Shown here piece by piece: positions 7,845 to 16,987 of a stretch of 30,395 nt of DNA. Source of the DNA: Clostridia bacterium (GTDB lineage: Bacteria > Bacillota > Clostridia > Oscillospirales > Acutalibacteraceae); assembly GCA_024404065.1 (NCBI GenBank), contig JAKSQR010000002.1:1-30395 (forward strand), in the 5' to 3' direction. The first letter of the stretch is position 1, and the number at the start of each line of letters is the position of its first letter. The notes beneath the pieces were generated by a model. The model was not told the DNA's origin and did no database searches. It was given only the letters and a program-made list of their open reading frames with translations. Made by a program: the position numbers and the translations under genes.

Positions 7845-8924
7845 ATGGAAGGTAAGAAAAAAGTACTTTTAGTAGTAAACCCCACCTCTGGTAAAAACAA
7901 CTCCAGAGCTGGCACTTATGATATTGTAGACCGTTTTTCATCAGCTGATTATGACTTTACAATCAAGCCCACCACCTGTCAGGGTGATGCAACAAACATT
8001 GTAAAGAAATATATTGGCGACCATGATATGGTTGTATGCTGTGGTGGTGACGGCACATTCAATGAAACCATCAATGGCGTTATGCAGCTTCCAAGGCGTG
8101 TGCCCATCGGTTATATCCCCGCAGGCTCAACAAATGACCTTGCCTGCACAATCGGTCTGCCCATAGGCATCGGTCTTGCAACTGATACTATTGTAGATGG
8201 CCATAAAAACGCTTACGACATTGGCCTTTTCAATAACAGATTTTTCTCTTATGTAGCTTCATTCGGCGTTGGTGCATCTATCTCTTACACCACACCACAG
8301 AGCCTTAAGAATAAGTTTGGCCACAATGCTTATCTTTTAGATGCATTCGGCATTCACCTTTTCCGTACCCTTTCAAGCATTAAGCCTATTCACCTTAAGG
8401 TTGAATACGACGGCAACGAGATTGAAGACGATTTCTTCTTCGGCTCAATTTCAAACTCCACATCCGTTGCAGGTATGTTTAAGTTTAATACTGATGATGT
8501 TAAGCTTGATGACGGTAAGTTCGAGCTTCTTCTTGTAAGAGGCATTCATAACCTTGCAGATGCTGTTACAATGCTCCGTAAGGTACAGAAGCAGGACTAT
8601 GACGGCGATAAGATTATCTTTGCAAGAACATCTACTGCAAAGTTCACCTTCCCAAATCCTGTTGAATGGACTCTTGATGGTGAATTCGGCGGCTCACCTG
8701 CTGAGGTTTATTTCTCAGTACTTAACAGAGCTATTGATGTTTTCTCACCTGAAAATCCCCTCTTCCTTGGCAACAAGGCAGATATCCCCGTATTTGATGT
8801 AGCTGAAGCTAACACAGGTGAAGATAAGGATAACGAAACTGAAGAGGAAACCTTCAAAAGATTTACCCGTTTCAGACGCAAGAATAAAAATGCTGATGAA
8901 ACAGCAGAAAAATCTGCTGAATAA
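7845..8924 (+). CDS. diacylglycerol kinase family lipid kinase (DgkB/YegS-like)
   Basis: Predicted cytoplasmic lipid kinase. Characterised relatives phosphorylate diacylglycerol (DgkB, which recycles lipid released by lipoteichoic acid synthesis) or other lipids with ATP. The DAGK catalytic domain fills the N-terminal third: VVNPTSGK at residues 10-17, the nucleotide-binding CCGGDGTFNE at 65-74, and PAGSTNDLA at 92-100. The beta-rich C-terminal half ends near WTLDGEFGGSPAEV, the usual end of the family. About 55 further residues form a charged, low-complexity tail rich in Asp, Glu, Lys and Arg (GEDKDNETEEE, then RFRRKNKN), which looks disordered and is not part of the catalytic fold. GAGG sits six bases before the ATG. 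Placement after polyol-phosphate genes would fit lipid recycling, but the terminator between them makes this only suggestive. Confidence 0.88.
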   Translation: MEGKKKVLLVVNPTSGKNNSRAGTYDIVDRFSSADYDFTIKPTTCQGDATNIVKKYIGDHDMVVCCGGDGTFNETINGVMQLPRRVPIGYIPAGSTNDLACTIGLPIGIGLATDTIVDGHKNAYDIGLFNNRFFSYVASFGVGASISYTTPQSLKNKFGHNAYLLDAFGIHLFRTLSSIKPIHLKVEYDGNEIEDDFFFGSISNSTSVAGMFKFNTDDVKLDDGKFELLLVRGIHNLADAVTMLRKVQKQDYDGDKIIFARTSTAKFTFPNPVEWTLDGEFGGSPAEVYFSVLNRAIDVFSPENPLFLGNKADIPVFDVAEANTGEDKDNETEEETFKRFTRFRRKNKNADETAEKSAE

Positions 8925-8956
8925 GCAATAAAGTCCTTTTTAAGGGACACATAGTA

Positions 8957-8965
8957 TGCTATAAT
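8957..8965 (+). promoter_or_regulatory. extended -10 promoter element upstream of addB
   Basis: TGC followed by a perfect TATAAT (8960-8965) makes an extended -10 element; no convincing -35 lies 17 bases upstream. The hexamer's end overlaps the left arm of the terminator hairpin starting at 8963, so transcription for addAB would begin inside the hairpin. The motif is seen directly; use as a promoter is inferred. Confidence 0.5.
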
Positions 8966-9000
8966 ACCACTGTGATAAAAAGCAGTGGTATTTTATTTTT
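8963..9000 (+). terminator. rho-independent terminator after the lipid kinase gene
   Basis: A perfect 10-bp stem, AATACCACTG (8963-8972) with CAGTGGTATT (8983-8992), encloses a 10-base loop and runs into TTTTATTTTT. It ends about 40 bases after the kinase stop. Confidence 0.85.
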
Positions 9001-9029
9001 GTGTAATTAAAGAAAGGAAACTACTTCCT

Positions 9030-12000
9030 ATGCTTCATTTTATACTCTCTGGTGTTGGCGGTGGTAAAACCACCATTATTATGGACACCATTAAAAAATT
9101 ATCTCAGGACGAAAATAACCTTATAACTCTGGTTGTACCTGAGCAGCATTCATTTACAAGCCAGAAAAATGCTTTGGCACATATAGGCCCTGAAAATATG
9201 ACAAGGGTTGAGGTGCTCTCATTCACAGGTCTTGGTGAGGGTCTTATAGGCAAGCCTGCCTACTACGAAAGAAGCCGCCTTTCTCCCTCATCTGCAGCTG
9301 TGCTTATGAATATGGCACTGCACGATGTTAAGGATGATTTACAGCTTTATGGCAGGCACGCTGAAAGTAAATCTGCCGTAAATATATTCTTATCACTTTC
9401 CAAAGAATTTAAGCAAAGCAATGTAACACCCGAAAAAATAAGGGAAGCAGTGAGCAAAAATGAAGAGAATGCTCTTCTTAAGCTGAAGCTTACTGATATT
9501 GCCCTTGTGCTTGAGGCTTTTGACAAGAGAGTAAGTGAAAGCCATTTTAACCCTGACGATTTGCTTACAGAGCTTCTTTGCACTGCGGAGCTTGATACTC
9601 ATCTTAATGGCAGAACTGTATTTATAGACGCCTTCAGAGGCTTTACAAATCAGGAGTATATGCTTATAGAGCGTATGCTTTTAAAGTGCAAGGATGTATA
9701 TATTTCACTTTGTGCAGATAAGCTTACTGACAGCGACGATATAACTGAGCTGTTTGCAAAAACAAATAACACAGCAGGCAGAATCAAAGCTATTGCCAGA
9801 AAGAATAATATTGCCATAGGGGAAGATATTGTTTCAGATTATGTATCTGCTAAATCCCCTGCCCTGAAGCACCTTGAAAAATATGTATATAATACTGTGC
9901 CTCAGATTTATGACGACCCTGCTGATGAAATTACCCTTTGCCGTGCGGGCAGTGTATATGAGGAGGTTACCTTTGTAGCCGCAACCATCAAAAAGCTTGT
10001 AAGAGAGAATGTATACAGATACCGTGACATTGCTGTTATTGCCCGCAATATGGATAGCTACGACAACAGTGTTAAATCCGCCCTTCAGAAAAACGGCATA
10101 AATGTGTATGAGGATTACCGCAGAGATGCCGATGTTTCACCTGTTATCAATATTGTAAGCGCAGGTGTAGAGGCTGCAGGCAGCTTTAATAACGACTCAA
10201 TTATGCGTTACCTTAAAACAGGGCTTACAGGCATTTCAACAGAGGATATTTCAAAGGCAGAAAACTACTGTTACCTCTGGAGTATAAATGGTAACGACTG
10301 GAAAAATGACTGGGTAAATAATCCTGAAGGCTTTGGCGAAATTGATGAAAAGCATAAGGATAAAATTCAGGCTCAGCTTAAAGAATTAAACGAAATCAGA
10401 GTTAAAATTATTACTCCTATAGCTAACCTCAGGAATGCTCTTTATGGTGGCGTAGAGGGTAGCGAAGCAGCTAAAGCTTTATGGAAATTCATAGAGGAAG
10501 TCCATATTTATGATAACCTGAAGCGCACCGCAAAGGAATTCTATAAAGACTCTGAAGGTAAAGACAATATAGGCAAGGATGCTGACCTTGGTGCAATACT
10601 TGAGCTTGAGAGAATGTGGAACCTGCTTATTGATATTATCAATGAGCTTGAGGTGCTTATCACAGGCGAAAAAATCACTGCAAAAAGGCTTAGCGAAATA
10701 CTTGAAATTATGCTCTCAGTACAGACTGTGGGCAATATTCCGCAGCGCCTTGATGAGGTTACAGTAGGCTCAGCAGACAGAATAAGAATAAGCTCACCTA
10801 AGGTTGCATTTGTAATTGGTGCAAACGAAGGCGTATTCCCACCTGATATAAAAGCAAGCTCATCCTTAACCCCTAAGGAAAGAAATATTATGGAGGAAAT
10901 GGGCATTGGTCTTACCTCCACAGGCGAATGGCTGCTTGCTGATGAAAAGCTGATTGCATACAGCAGTATCTGCTGCCCCACTGAGAGGTTATATGTAACT
11001 ACCACATCTGCAGGGGCAGATGGTGGTGAGCTTGAGCCCTGCGACTTTTTCCTCAGGATAGAAAGACTTTTCCCCAATTGCAAAAAAGTGTTTACTCAGG
11101 ATTTACCTGATGAGTATTATTCTGAGGGCAAGGGTGCAACCTTTGAGCAGTTTGCAAAATCAGACGATAAAACCTTCACCGATACAGTAAAGGAATACTT
11201 TTCAAATGACGAAGGCTATAAGGGTAAGCTTGACGCACTTGAAAGAGCTAAGGGCTTAAGGCAATTCAGAATAGACAGCAAAGAGATTGCAAAGGAGCTT
11301 TTTGGTGCTGAGATGACTATCTCACCCTCCCGTATAGAGAGCTATAATAAATGTCCCTTTATGTATTTCTGCAACTATGGTTTAGGTGCAAAGCCCCGCA
11401 AAAAGGCAGAGCTTGACAATATGCAAAGGGGTAACACAAGCCACTATGTGCTTGAAAATCTGATTAAAAACTATGGCAGAGATAAGTTGCTTGAAATGAG
11501 CGAAGCTGAAATCAGAGCCGCTATAGATGAGCTGATGGATATATATCTTGAGGCTGTGTTAAACTCCCCTGATGATGAAAGATTTTTATATCTTTACAAT
11601 AAGCTGAAGGAGTCAATCTACGAAATAGCAAAAAGGCTTATTGATGAGTTTGAGGTCAGCAGCTTTGTACCTGTTGATTTTGAGCTTACCATAGGTGACG
11701 AAGGCGAAATAATGCCCTACACCCCTGATGGTGGTGATGGCACAGTGCGTATAAGAGGCAAGGTTGACAGAGTTGATATTGCAAGGGCTAATGGCAAAAC
11801 TTACCTCAGAGTTGTAGACTACAAGAGCAGTGAAAAGAAATTTGAGCTCAGCGATGTTGTAAACGGAATAAATCTGCAGATGCTTATATATCTTTTTACT
11901 CTGTGGAAAAATGGCACAGAGCATTATGGTGACGAAATTACCCCTGCAGGTGTACTTTACTACTATGCAGGCACTCCCATTATCTCAGCAACCCTTGGTG

Positions 12001-12428
12001 ATGATGATGAGGTTATTCTCAAAAGCCGCCGCAAGGAAGAGAAATCATCAGGTATTGTGCTTAGTGATGAGGAAGTAATACGACTTATGGAAAGGGACGC
12101 AGAGGGCGTATTTATACCTGCATCCATAGGTGATAAAGGCATTACAGGTGCCCACATCAGCTTTGAGGCTCTGCTTAAGCTTAAAGAAAAAACGGATAAG
12201 CTTATAGTTGAAATGGCTGACCGCCTGCACAATGGTGAAATCTATGCTGTGCCCAAGCACAAGGAGGGTAGCAATAAGCTTCCCTGTGAGTGGTGCGACT
12301 ATAAAACTGTTTGCAGCTATGAAGAAGGCATAGATACTATATGCTACAACAAATACAAAAATGACGAAGTAATTGATGACCTAATGAAAGGAGATGAGAA
12401 TGATGCCGAAAATAAACTGGAATCCTGA
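9030..12428 (+). CDS. addB: ATP-dependent helicase-nuclease subunit AddB
   Basis: Partner of AddA in the AddAB complex, which resects DNA double-strand breaks, responds to Chi sites and loads RecA. The start is ATG 9030 with AGAAAGGA upstream; a GTG at 8985 lies inside the terminator hairpin and is unlikely. The 1132-residue protein begins with a Walker A, SGVGGGKTT (residues 7-15), followed by VPEQHSFTSQ, both typical of AddB. The middle has an inactivated helicase fold. The C-terminus holds a RecB-type nuclease (RGNTSHYVLENL, then VVDYKSSEK) wrapped by a predicted 4Fe-4S cluster: C775 far upstream, then C1086, C1089 and C1095 in the C-x2-C-x5-C arrangement of the family. It overlaps addA by about 29 bases. 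Length and all key residues look intact. Confidence 0.96.
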   Translation: MLHFILSGVGGGKTTIIMDTIKKLSQDENNLITLVVPEQHSFTSQKNALAHIGPENMTRVEVLSFTGLGEGLIGKPAYYERSRLSPSSAAVLMNMALHDVKDDLQLYGRHAESKSAVNIFLSLSKEFKQSNVTPEKIREAVSKNEENALLKLKLTDIALVLEAFDKRVSESHFNPDDLLTELLCTAELDTHLNGRTVFIDAFRGFTNQEYMLIERMLLKCKDVYISLCADKLTDSDDITELFAKTNNTAGRIKAIARKNNIAIGEDIVSDYVSAKSPALKHLEKYVYNTVPQIYDDPADEITLCRAGSVYEEVTFVAATIKKLVRENVYRYRDIAVIARNMDSYDNSVKSALQKNGINVYEDYRRDADVSPVINIVSAGVEAAGSFNNDSIMRYLKTGLTGISTEDISKAENYCYLWSINGNDWKNDWVNNPEGFGEIDEKHKDKIQAQLKELNEIRVKIITPIANLRNALYGGVEGSEAAKALWKFIEEVHIYDNLKRTAKEFYKDSEGKDNIGKDADLGAILELERMWNLLIDIINELEVLITGEKITAKRLSEILEIMLSVQTVGNIPQRLDEVTVGSADRIRISSPKVAFVIGANEGVFPPDIKASSSLTPKERNIMEEMGIGLTSTGEWLLADEKLIAYSSICCPTERLYVTTTSAGADGGELEPCDFFLRIERLFPNCKKVFTQDLPDEYYSEGKGATFEQFAKSDDKTFTDTVKEYFSNDEGYKGKLDALERAKGLRQFRIDSKEIAKELFGAEMTISPSRIESYNKCPFMYFCNYGLGAKPRKKAELDNMQRGNTSHYVLENLIKNYGRDKLLEMSEAEIRAAIDELMDIYLEAVLNSPDDERFLYLYNKLKESIYEIAKRLIDEFEVSSFVPVDFELTIGDEGEIMPYTPDGGDGTVRIRGKVDRVDIARANGKTYLRVVDYKSSEKKFELSDVVNGINLQMLIYLFTLWKNGTEHYGDEITPAGVLYYYAGTPIISATLGDDDEVILKSRRKEEKSSGIVLSDEEVIRLMERDAEGVFIPASIGDKGITGAHISFEALLKLKEKTDKLIVEMADRLHNGEIYAVPKHKEGSNKLPCEWCDYKTVCSYEEGIDTICYNKYKNDEVIDDLMKGDENDAENKLES
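12387..12393 (+). promoter_or_regulatory. ribosome binding site that sets the addA start
   Basis: AAAGGAG lies inside the end of addB. An ATG directly abutting it (12394) is too close to be used. The ATGs at 12400 and 12403 are six and nine bases downstream, so one of these is the real addA start. Confidence 0.7.
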
Positions 12429-15400
12429 CCAGCTGAAAGCTATTGAAAGCCGTAATGGCACCATTCTTGTTTCTGCTGCCGCAGGCTCAGGCAAAACCGC
12501 TGTACTTGTTGAAAGAGTTATGCGTAAAATATGTGATGATAATGTAGGCATTGAGAATATGCTCATTGTTACCTTCACAAGGGCAGCCGCCTTTCAGATG
12601 AAAGCAAAAATTGCTGAGAAGCTTAACGAAAAAATTGCGCAGGATCCCACTAATCAGAGCTTAAAGAGAAGCCTGTTTATGCTCCCCTTTGCAAATATCT
12701 GCACAATAGACTCATTCTGTATAAATCTTGTAAGGGAGAATTTTCACAAGCTTGGTATCGCTCCTGATTTTACAATTCTTGACGCTGCTCCCGACTCAAT
12801 TTTGCAGCATAAGGCTCTTGCTGAGGTAACAGATAAATACCACAAGGAGCATAAGGAAGATTATAAAATTCTGAATGATTTAATCAACAGCGAAAAAAAT
12901 GACGATAACATCTCAAAAATTGTAACTGACCTTTATAATCATTCTGAAGCTTATGTTTTCCCTGATGAGTGGCTCCATGACCTTTACATTAAATACACCT
13001 GCACTGAGCCTCTGCTTGATACTCCACTTGGTCAGAAGGCTGTTGCAGACGCAAAAAAATATATTGAAAAAAAGCTTGCAGAAATTGAAAATGCCACAAA
13101 AAAATTAAATGATATGGTAGTAAGAGGCGCTCCTCTTGAGGGCATAATTGAAGCATATTATGCAGTTTTTGATAGTGATAAAACTATTTTTTATGATATG
13201 CTTTCTGCCCTTGAATCAAATAAATGGAATGCTTTCTCTGATTACACTAAGTTGGCTACATTCAAAAACAGAAATCCTCAATTCAAAAAGGGAGACCATA
13301 TTGCTGAAGTAAAAGCTACTTGTGAAAACATAAGAGATTACCGTCTTAAGAGCTTCTTTGCAGAAAAATTTCCCTATCTTTTCTATAGTGAGCAGGAGCA
13401 TTTTGAATCAATAAGAGAAACTGCCGACTACATAAATCTGCTTATTCAGGTGGTGCTTGATTACCGTCAGAAGCTGTTTGAATTTAAGCAGGAGGAAAAT
13501 GCTTACACCTTCTCAGATATTCTGCATTTAACACTTAATCTGCTTGTAGAGAAAGGTGCTGACGGCAAGCCCGTCAAGTCAGAAATTGCAAAGGAGCTTT
13601 GCAAAAACTTTGATGAAATACTTGTAGACGAATATCAGGATGTAAGTGACGCACAGGATACCATTTTCTGGGCACTTTCAAGGGATGATACAAACAGATT
13701 CCTTGTAGGTGATGTAAAGCAGAGCATTTACGGCTTCAGGCAGGCTATGCCTGAGGTGTTTACAGGCCTGCGTAAAAACATCAGAAAAAACACACCTGAA
13801 TATGCCATCACATTAAGCAGTAACTACCGTAGCCGCAAGGGCGTTACCGATAATGCCAATTTTATATTTGAAAATATAATGACAACTAACGCAGGCGGTG
13901 TAGACTATAAAGATAATGAGCAGCTTAACCCTGAGGCTGATTATGGCGAAAGGGAAAAGAATGTTACTGACTTTGAAACCTATCTTATAGAAACTCCAAA
14001 AGGCTCGGAGCTTGAAAGCCAGGCAAAATTTGTTGCACAGTATGTGCGCAAGGCTATTGATGAGGGAATGCTTGTAGGCAAAAAAGGTGAGGAAAGGCCC
14101 TGCAAAGCAAGTGACTTCTGCATACTTATAAGAAACACAAAAAACAGCACTACAGAGTTTATAAAAGCCTTTGAGGATTCAGGTCTTGACCTTTCCGTTG
14201 AAACTAAAACCTCATTGCTCGAAACCCCTGAGGTAGGCTTTATAGTTTCTCTTCTTAAAATTATAGATAACCCCCTTAACGATATTCCCCTTATTACAGT
14301 ATTACTCTCACCTGTTTATGGCTTTACACCTGATGACCTTGCAAAAATGCGTATAGAAAAAAGGCGAGGCTCTATTTATGACTGCCTTGTAAAAATGGGT
14401 AAATCAGGTGATAAAAAGGCTGCTGATTTCCTTGACAGCCTTAAAACCTTACGCAGAGTTGCCGCAACCCTTCCTGCCGGTGAATTCACTGCAAAAATCA
14501 TTGATGAAACAGGCTACAGAGCTATCGTTTCCGCTATGCCAAATGGTGAAACAAAGGTATTGAATTTAGGTCTTTTTGTAAACCTTGCCACTAAGTATGA
14601 AACTACCGGTGTTAAAGGTGTATCAGGCTTTGTCCGCTTCTTAACAAGGCTTGAGGATTCTGAGGGTAAAAGCTCTCTTGATTCAAAAAGCTCACCTAAG
14701 GCAGACGCAGTAAAAATGATGACCATACACAAGAGTAAGGGTCTTGAATTCCCCGTAGTATTTGTTGTGAATTGCCAGAAAAATTATAATGAGCCTGAGA
14801 AAAAATCAAGCTTTGTTATCTCCCGCAGCTACGGCTTAGGTATAAAACTGGTAAAAAATAATGTAAGATATAAAACTCTAACATTTACTGCCGCTGCAGA
14901 CAGTAATATAAATGAGGAACGCTCCGAAGAGCTTCGTCTGCTTTATGTTGCCCTTACAAGAGCAAAGGAGCGCACCGTAATTGTAGGTGCAGCATCTGAA
15001 ATAGACGAAAGAATCAAGTCAGAAGAAATTACTGAAGAAAACGTACTCAGCAAGAAAAATTATCTTGATTGTATGCTTCTTGCCCTTGTAAAGCACCCTG
15101 ATGCGCATCAGCTCAGAGAGGCTGCAGGAATTGAAACAGGTGAGCATATCAGCGGAGATATTCCCCCTGCCCTGTTTAAAATTATTGACAGCTCAGAGCT
15201 TTCTGAAGGTGACGAAGCAGAGGCAGAGCCTGAGGAAGAAAAAGCAAACGCTTTTGATAAGGCTCTTTATGATGATATTGCCGAAAGGCTCAGCTACAAA
15301 TATCCTTATGACCCCATTAACGCAACTATTGTTAAGCGTATTGCTTCTAAATTTGACAGCGAGTCATTTAATGAAAATTACTTTGCGTCTGCCCGCCCCG

Positions 15401-15966
15401 CCTTTGCAAACAGAGGCAAGCTGACCCCTGCTCAGAAGGGTACTGCTACTCATAGATTTATGCAGTTTGCAGATTATAGCAACGCAAGCAATGACGTGGA
15501 TACAGAAAAAGCAAGGCTTGTTGAAAGCAAACAGCTTACTCAGCTTGAGGCTGATGCGGTAGACAGTAAGGCAGTTGCAAAATTCTTTGAAAGTGACCTT
15601 GCAAAGCGGATATTAAAAGCAGAAAAGGTTTATAAAGAGTACCCCTTCACCGCTTCAATGCCACTTAAGGATGTTGAGCCTGACATTATAAATAATGTGG
15701 CAAATCTTGACCCCGAAAAGGCAAAAGAGGTTGCCGATAATGAAGAGGTAATAGTTGAAGGCGTTGTTGACTGTGCTTTTGTGGAAAATGGAAAGCTTGT
15801 AATTTTAGATTACAAAACTGACCGTGCCCACACTCCTGAGGAGCTCAGAGAAAAATATTCATCACAGCTGACCATTTATAAAAACTGCCTTTCACAGGCT
15901 CTTAATATGGAGGTAAGCGAAACAGTTATATATTCTTTTGGTCTTTCACAGGAAATAAAGCTTTAA
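12400..15966 (+). CDS. addA: ATP-dependent helicase-nuclease subunit AddA
   Basis: Motor and nuclease subunit of AddAB. The 1188-residue protein is a UvrD-type superfamily 1 helicase: Walker A AAAGSGKT at residues 26-33, Walker B LVDEYQDVS, motif III-like VGDVKQSIYGFR, motif IV LSSNYRSR, motif V IHKSKGLEFPVVF and motif VI LLYVALTRAKER. It is followed by a C-terminal RecB-type nuclease with TATHRFMQF, the acidic GVVDCAF and the catalytic LDYKTD (D1137, K1139). Both the helicase and nuclease sites look intact. Start 12400 is chosen from spacing to AAAGGAG; 12403 is equally possible. The gene order addB-addA with a short overlap is the usual Firmicutes arrangement and implies coupled translation. 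A strong terminator follows at once. Confidence 0.96.
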   Translation: MMPKINWNPDQLKAIESRNGTILVSAAAGSGKTAVLVERVMRKICDDNVGIENMLIVTFTRAAAFQMKAKIAEKLNEKIAQDPTNQSLKRSLFMLPFANICTIDSFCINLVRENFHKLGIAPDFTILDAAPDSILQHKALAEVTDKYHKEHKEDYKILNDLINSEKNDDNISKIVTDLYNHSEAYVFPDEWLHDLYIKYTCTEPLLDTPLGQKAVADAKKYIEKKLAEIENATKKLNDMVVRGAPLEGIIEAYYAVFDSDKTIFYDMLSALESNKWNAFSDYTKLATFKNRNPQFKKGDHIAEVKATCENIRDYRLKSFFAEKFPYLFYSEQEHFESIRETADYINLLIQVVLDYRQKLFEFKQEENAYTFSDILHLTLNLLVEKGADGKPVKSEIAKELCKNFDEILVDEYQDVSDAQDTIFWALSRDDTNRFLVGDVKQSIYGFRQAMPEVFTGLRKNIRKNTPEYAITLSSNYRSRKGVTDNANFIFENIMTTNAGGVDYKDNEQLNPEADYGEREKNVTDFETYLIETPKGSELESQAKFVAQYVRKAIDEGMLVGKKGEERPCKASDFCILIRNTKNSTTEFIKAFEDSGLDLSVETKTSLLETPEVGFIVSLLKIIDNPLNDIPLITVLLSPVYGFTPDDLAKMRIEKRRGSIYDCLVKMGKSGDKKAADFLDSLKTLRRVAATLPAGEFTAKIIDETGYRAIVSAMPNGETKVLNLGLFVNLATKYETTGVKGVSGFVRFLTRLEDSEGKSSLDSKSSPKADAVKMMTIHKSKGLEFPVVFVVNCQKNYNEPEKKSSFVISRSYGLGIKLVKNNVRYKTLTFTAAADSNINEERSEELRLLYVALTRAKERTVIVGAASEIDERIKSEEITEENVLSKKNYLDCMLLALVKHPDAHQLREAAGIETGEHISGDIPPALFKIIDSSELSEGDEAEAEPEEEKANAFDKALYDDIAERLSYKYPYDPINATIVKRIASKFDSESFNENYFASARPAFANRGKLTPAQKGTATHRFMQFADYSNASNDVDTEKARLVESKQLTQLEADAVDSKAVAKFFESDLAKRILKAEKVYKEYPFTASMPLKDVEPDIINNVANLDPEKAKEVADNEEVIVEGVVDCAFVENGKLVILDYKTDRAHTPEELREKYSSQLTIYKNCLSQALNMEVSETVIYSFGLSQEIKL

Positions 15967-15974
15967 TATTACAC

Positions 15975-16005
15975 AAAAAGGAGGGTTTGTCCCTCCTTTT
16001 TCTTG
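15975..16005 (+). terminator. rho-independent terminator after addA
   Basis: A perfect 11-bp stem, AAAAAGGAGGG (15975-15985) with CCCTCCTTTTT (15991-16001), has a five-base TTTGT loop and a T-run on the 3' arm. It starts nine bases after the addA stop. Confidence 0.92.
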
Positions 16006-16025
16006 CATTTTTTATAATTAACATA

Positions 16026-16055
16026 TTGTTAACTAATTATACTTTGTTATATAAT
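16026..16055 (+). promoter_or_regulatory. sigma-A-type promoter for the DUF5685/J-like/membrane cassette
   Basis: TTGTTA (16026-16031), an 18-base spacer and a perfect TATAAT (16050-16055) lie between the addA terminator and the next gene, whose GAGG ribosome site is at 16081-16084. This is the clearest promoter in the window. It probably drives the three genes up to 18195 and possibly the sugar cassette beyond, as no terminator is seen before 21764. Confidence 0.7.
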
Positions 16056-16090
16056 AAAATAAATATAGAAATAAAAATGGGAGGTGCTGA

Positions 16091-16978
16091 ATGACAGGCT
16101 ATGTGAAAATAAGCAAGGCTGACCTTAAGGTCAAAGAGCTTGAAATATACCGTGGCATATACTGCTCACTTTGTAATGCCCTTGGCAAAAACTACTCTGT
16201 ATTTGCCCGTCTGCTTTTAAGCTATGACTTTGCCTTTGCCGCTATGCTGAAAATAGCTTTAAGCCCATCATCCTGTACATTTAATCAGAAGCACTGCCCC
16301 TTAAACCCTGCCCATAAATGTTACTTTTGTGAAAGCAGGGAGGAAATAGATTTATGCTCCCACGCAATTATAATTATTGCTTACTATAAGATAATAGACA
16401 ACCTGAAGGATAAAGAAATCAGCAAAAAGCTTCTGTGCTTTTTACTGAAGCCCATTATTTCTTTATGGCATAAAAAAGCTGTTAAAAACGCCCCTGAGAT
16501 TGAAAGCATAGTAAAAGAATGTATGGCAAAGCAGGCTGAGATTGAAGCAAGAGGTGCAGGCATTGATGAGGCTGCTGACCAATCTGCCATTGCCCTTGGC
16601 AAAATCTTCAGCTATGATGCAGAGGAAAACAAAGAGCAGTTATATAAGCTTGGCTACTACACAGGCAGATTTGTTTACATACTTGATGCCGTTGATGACC
16701 TGCCAAAGGATTTAAGAAACGGCAACTTCAATCCCTTTGCAAAAAAGTATAACAGCCTTAAAACCAAGGAAGAAAAAGTAGAATTTGCACGCTACGCAGA
16801 GGGTGTACTGAATATGACTCAATCTGCATTGCTGAGTGCAAAGGATAATCTCCAGTTAAAACGATTTGGAAATATTACGGAGAATGTAGTTTTCAAAGGG
16901 CTTGAAGAATCCGCAACAAAAGTGCTTGAAAAATATAAACCTGAAGAAAAGAAAGAAAAATCATTTACAGTTAAGTGA
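16091..16978 (+). CDS. DUF5685-like protein with isoprenoid-synthase-like Asp motifs (function unknown)
   Basis: A 295-residue protein of a family I associate with DUF5685 (GYVKI start, YRGIYCSLCNALG near 20-31), with no known function. Two features stand out. First, six cysteines lie in the N-terminal third: C25-x2-C28, then C62, C69, C77 and C80, which could bind zinc or an Fe-S cluster. Second, two aspartate motifs occur in helical context: D103-x3-D107 in IIDNLKD, and D199-x3-D203-x3-D207 in ILDAVDDLPKDLRNG. The second resembles the DVxxDxxRG region of squalene/phytoene synthases, so a class I isoprenoid-synthase fold is possible but unproven. The charged C-terminus (PEEKKEKS) looks flexible. 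GAGG is six bases before the ATG. It is followed nine bases on by the J-like gene, suggesting a joint function. Confidence 0.72.
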   Translation: MTGYVKISKADLKVKELEIYRGIYCSLCNALGKNYSVFARLLLSYDFAFAAMLKIALSPSSCTFNQKHCPLNPAHKCYFCESREEIDLCSHAIIIIAYYKIIDNLKDKEISKKLLCFLLKPIISLWHKKAVKNAPEIESIVKECMAKQAEIEARGAGIDEAADQSAIALGKIFSYDAEENKEQLYKLGYYTGRFVYILDAVDDLPKDLRNGNFNPFAKKYNSLKTKEEKVEFARYAEGVLNMTQSALLSAKDNLQLKRFGNITENVVFKGLEESATKVLEKYKPEEKKEKSFTVK

Positions 16979-16987
16979 GGTGTGCTT

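Noticed and set aside
8933..8948. Short inverted repeat GTCC...GGAC just after the lipid kinase stop as a separate terminator
   Set aside because: Short, imperfect stem with no T-run after it; the hairpin at 8963-9000 is the convincing terminator.
8985..9030. GTG start for AddB at 8985
   Set aside because: It lies in the right arm of a terminator hairpin; the ATG at 9030 has AGAAAGGA upstream and gives the typical AddB N-terminus just before Walker A.
10541..11083. Open frame of 180 codons on the minus strand inside addB
   Set aside because: Ser/Ile-rich low-complexity translation antisense to a conserved gene, with no ribosome site; a shadow of AddB codon usage.
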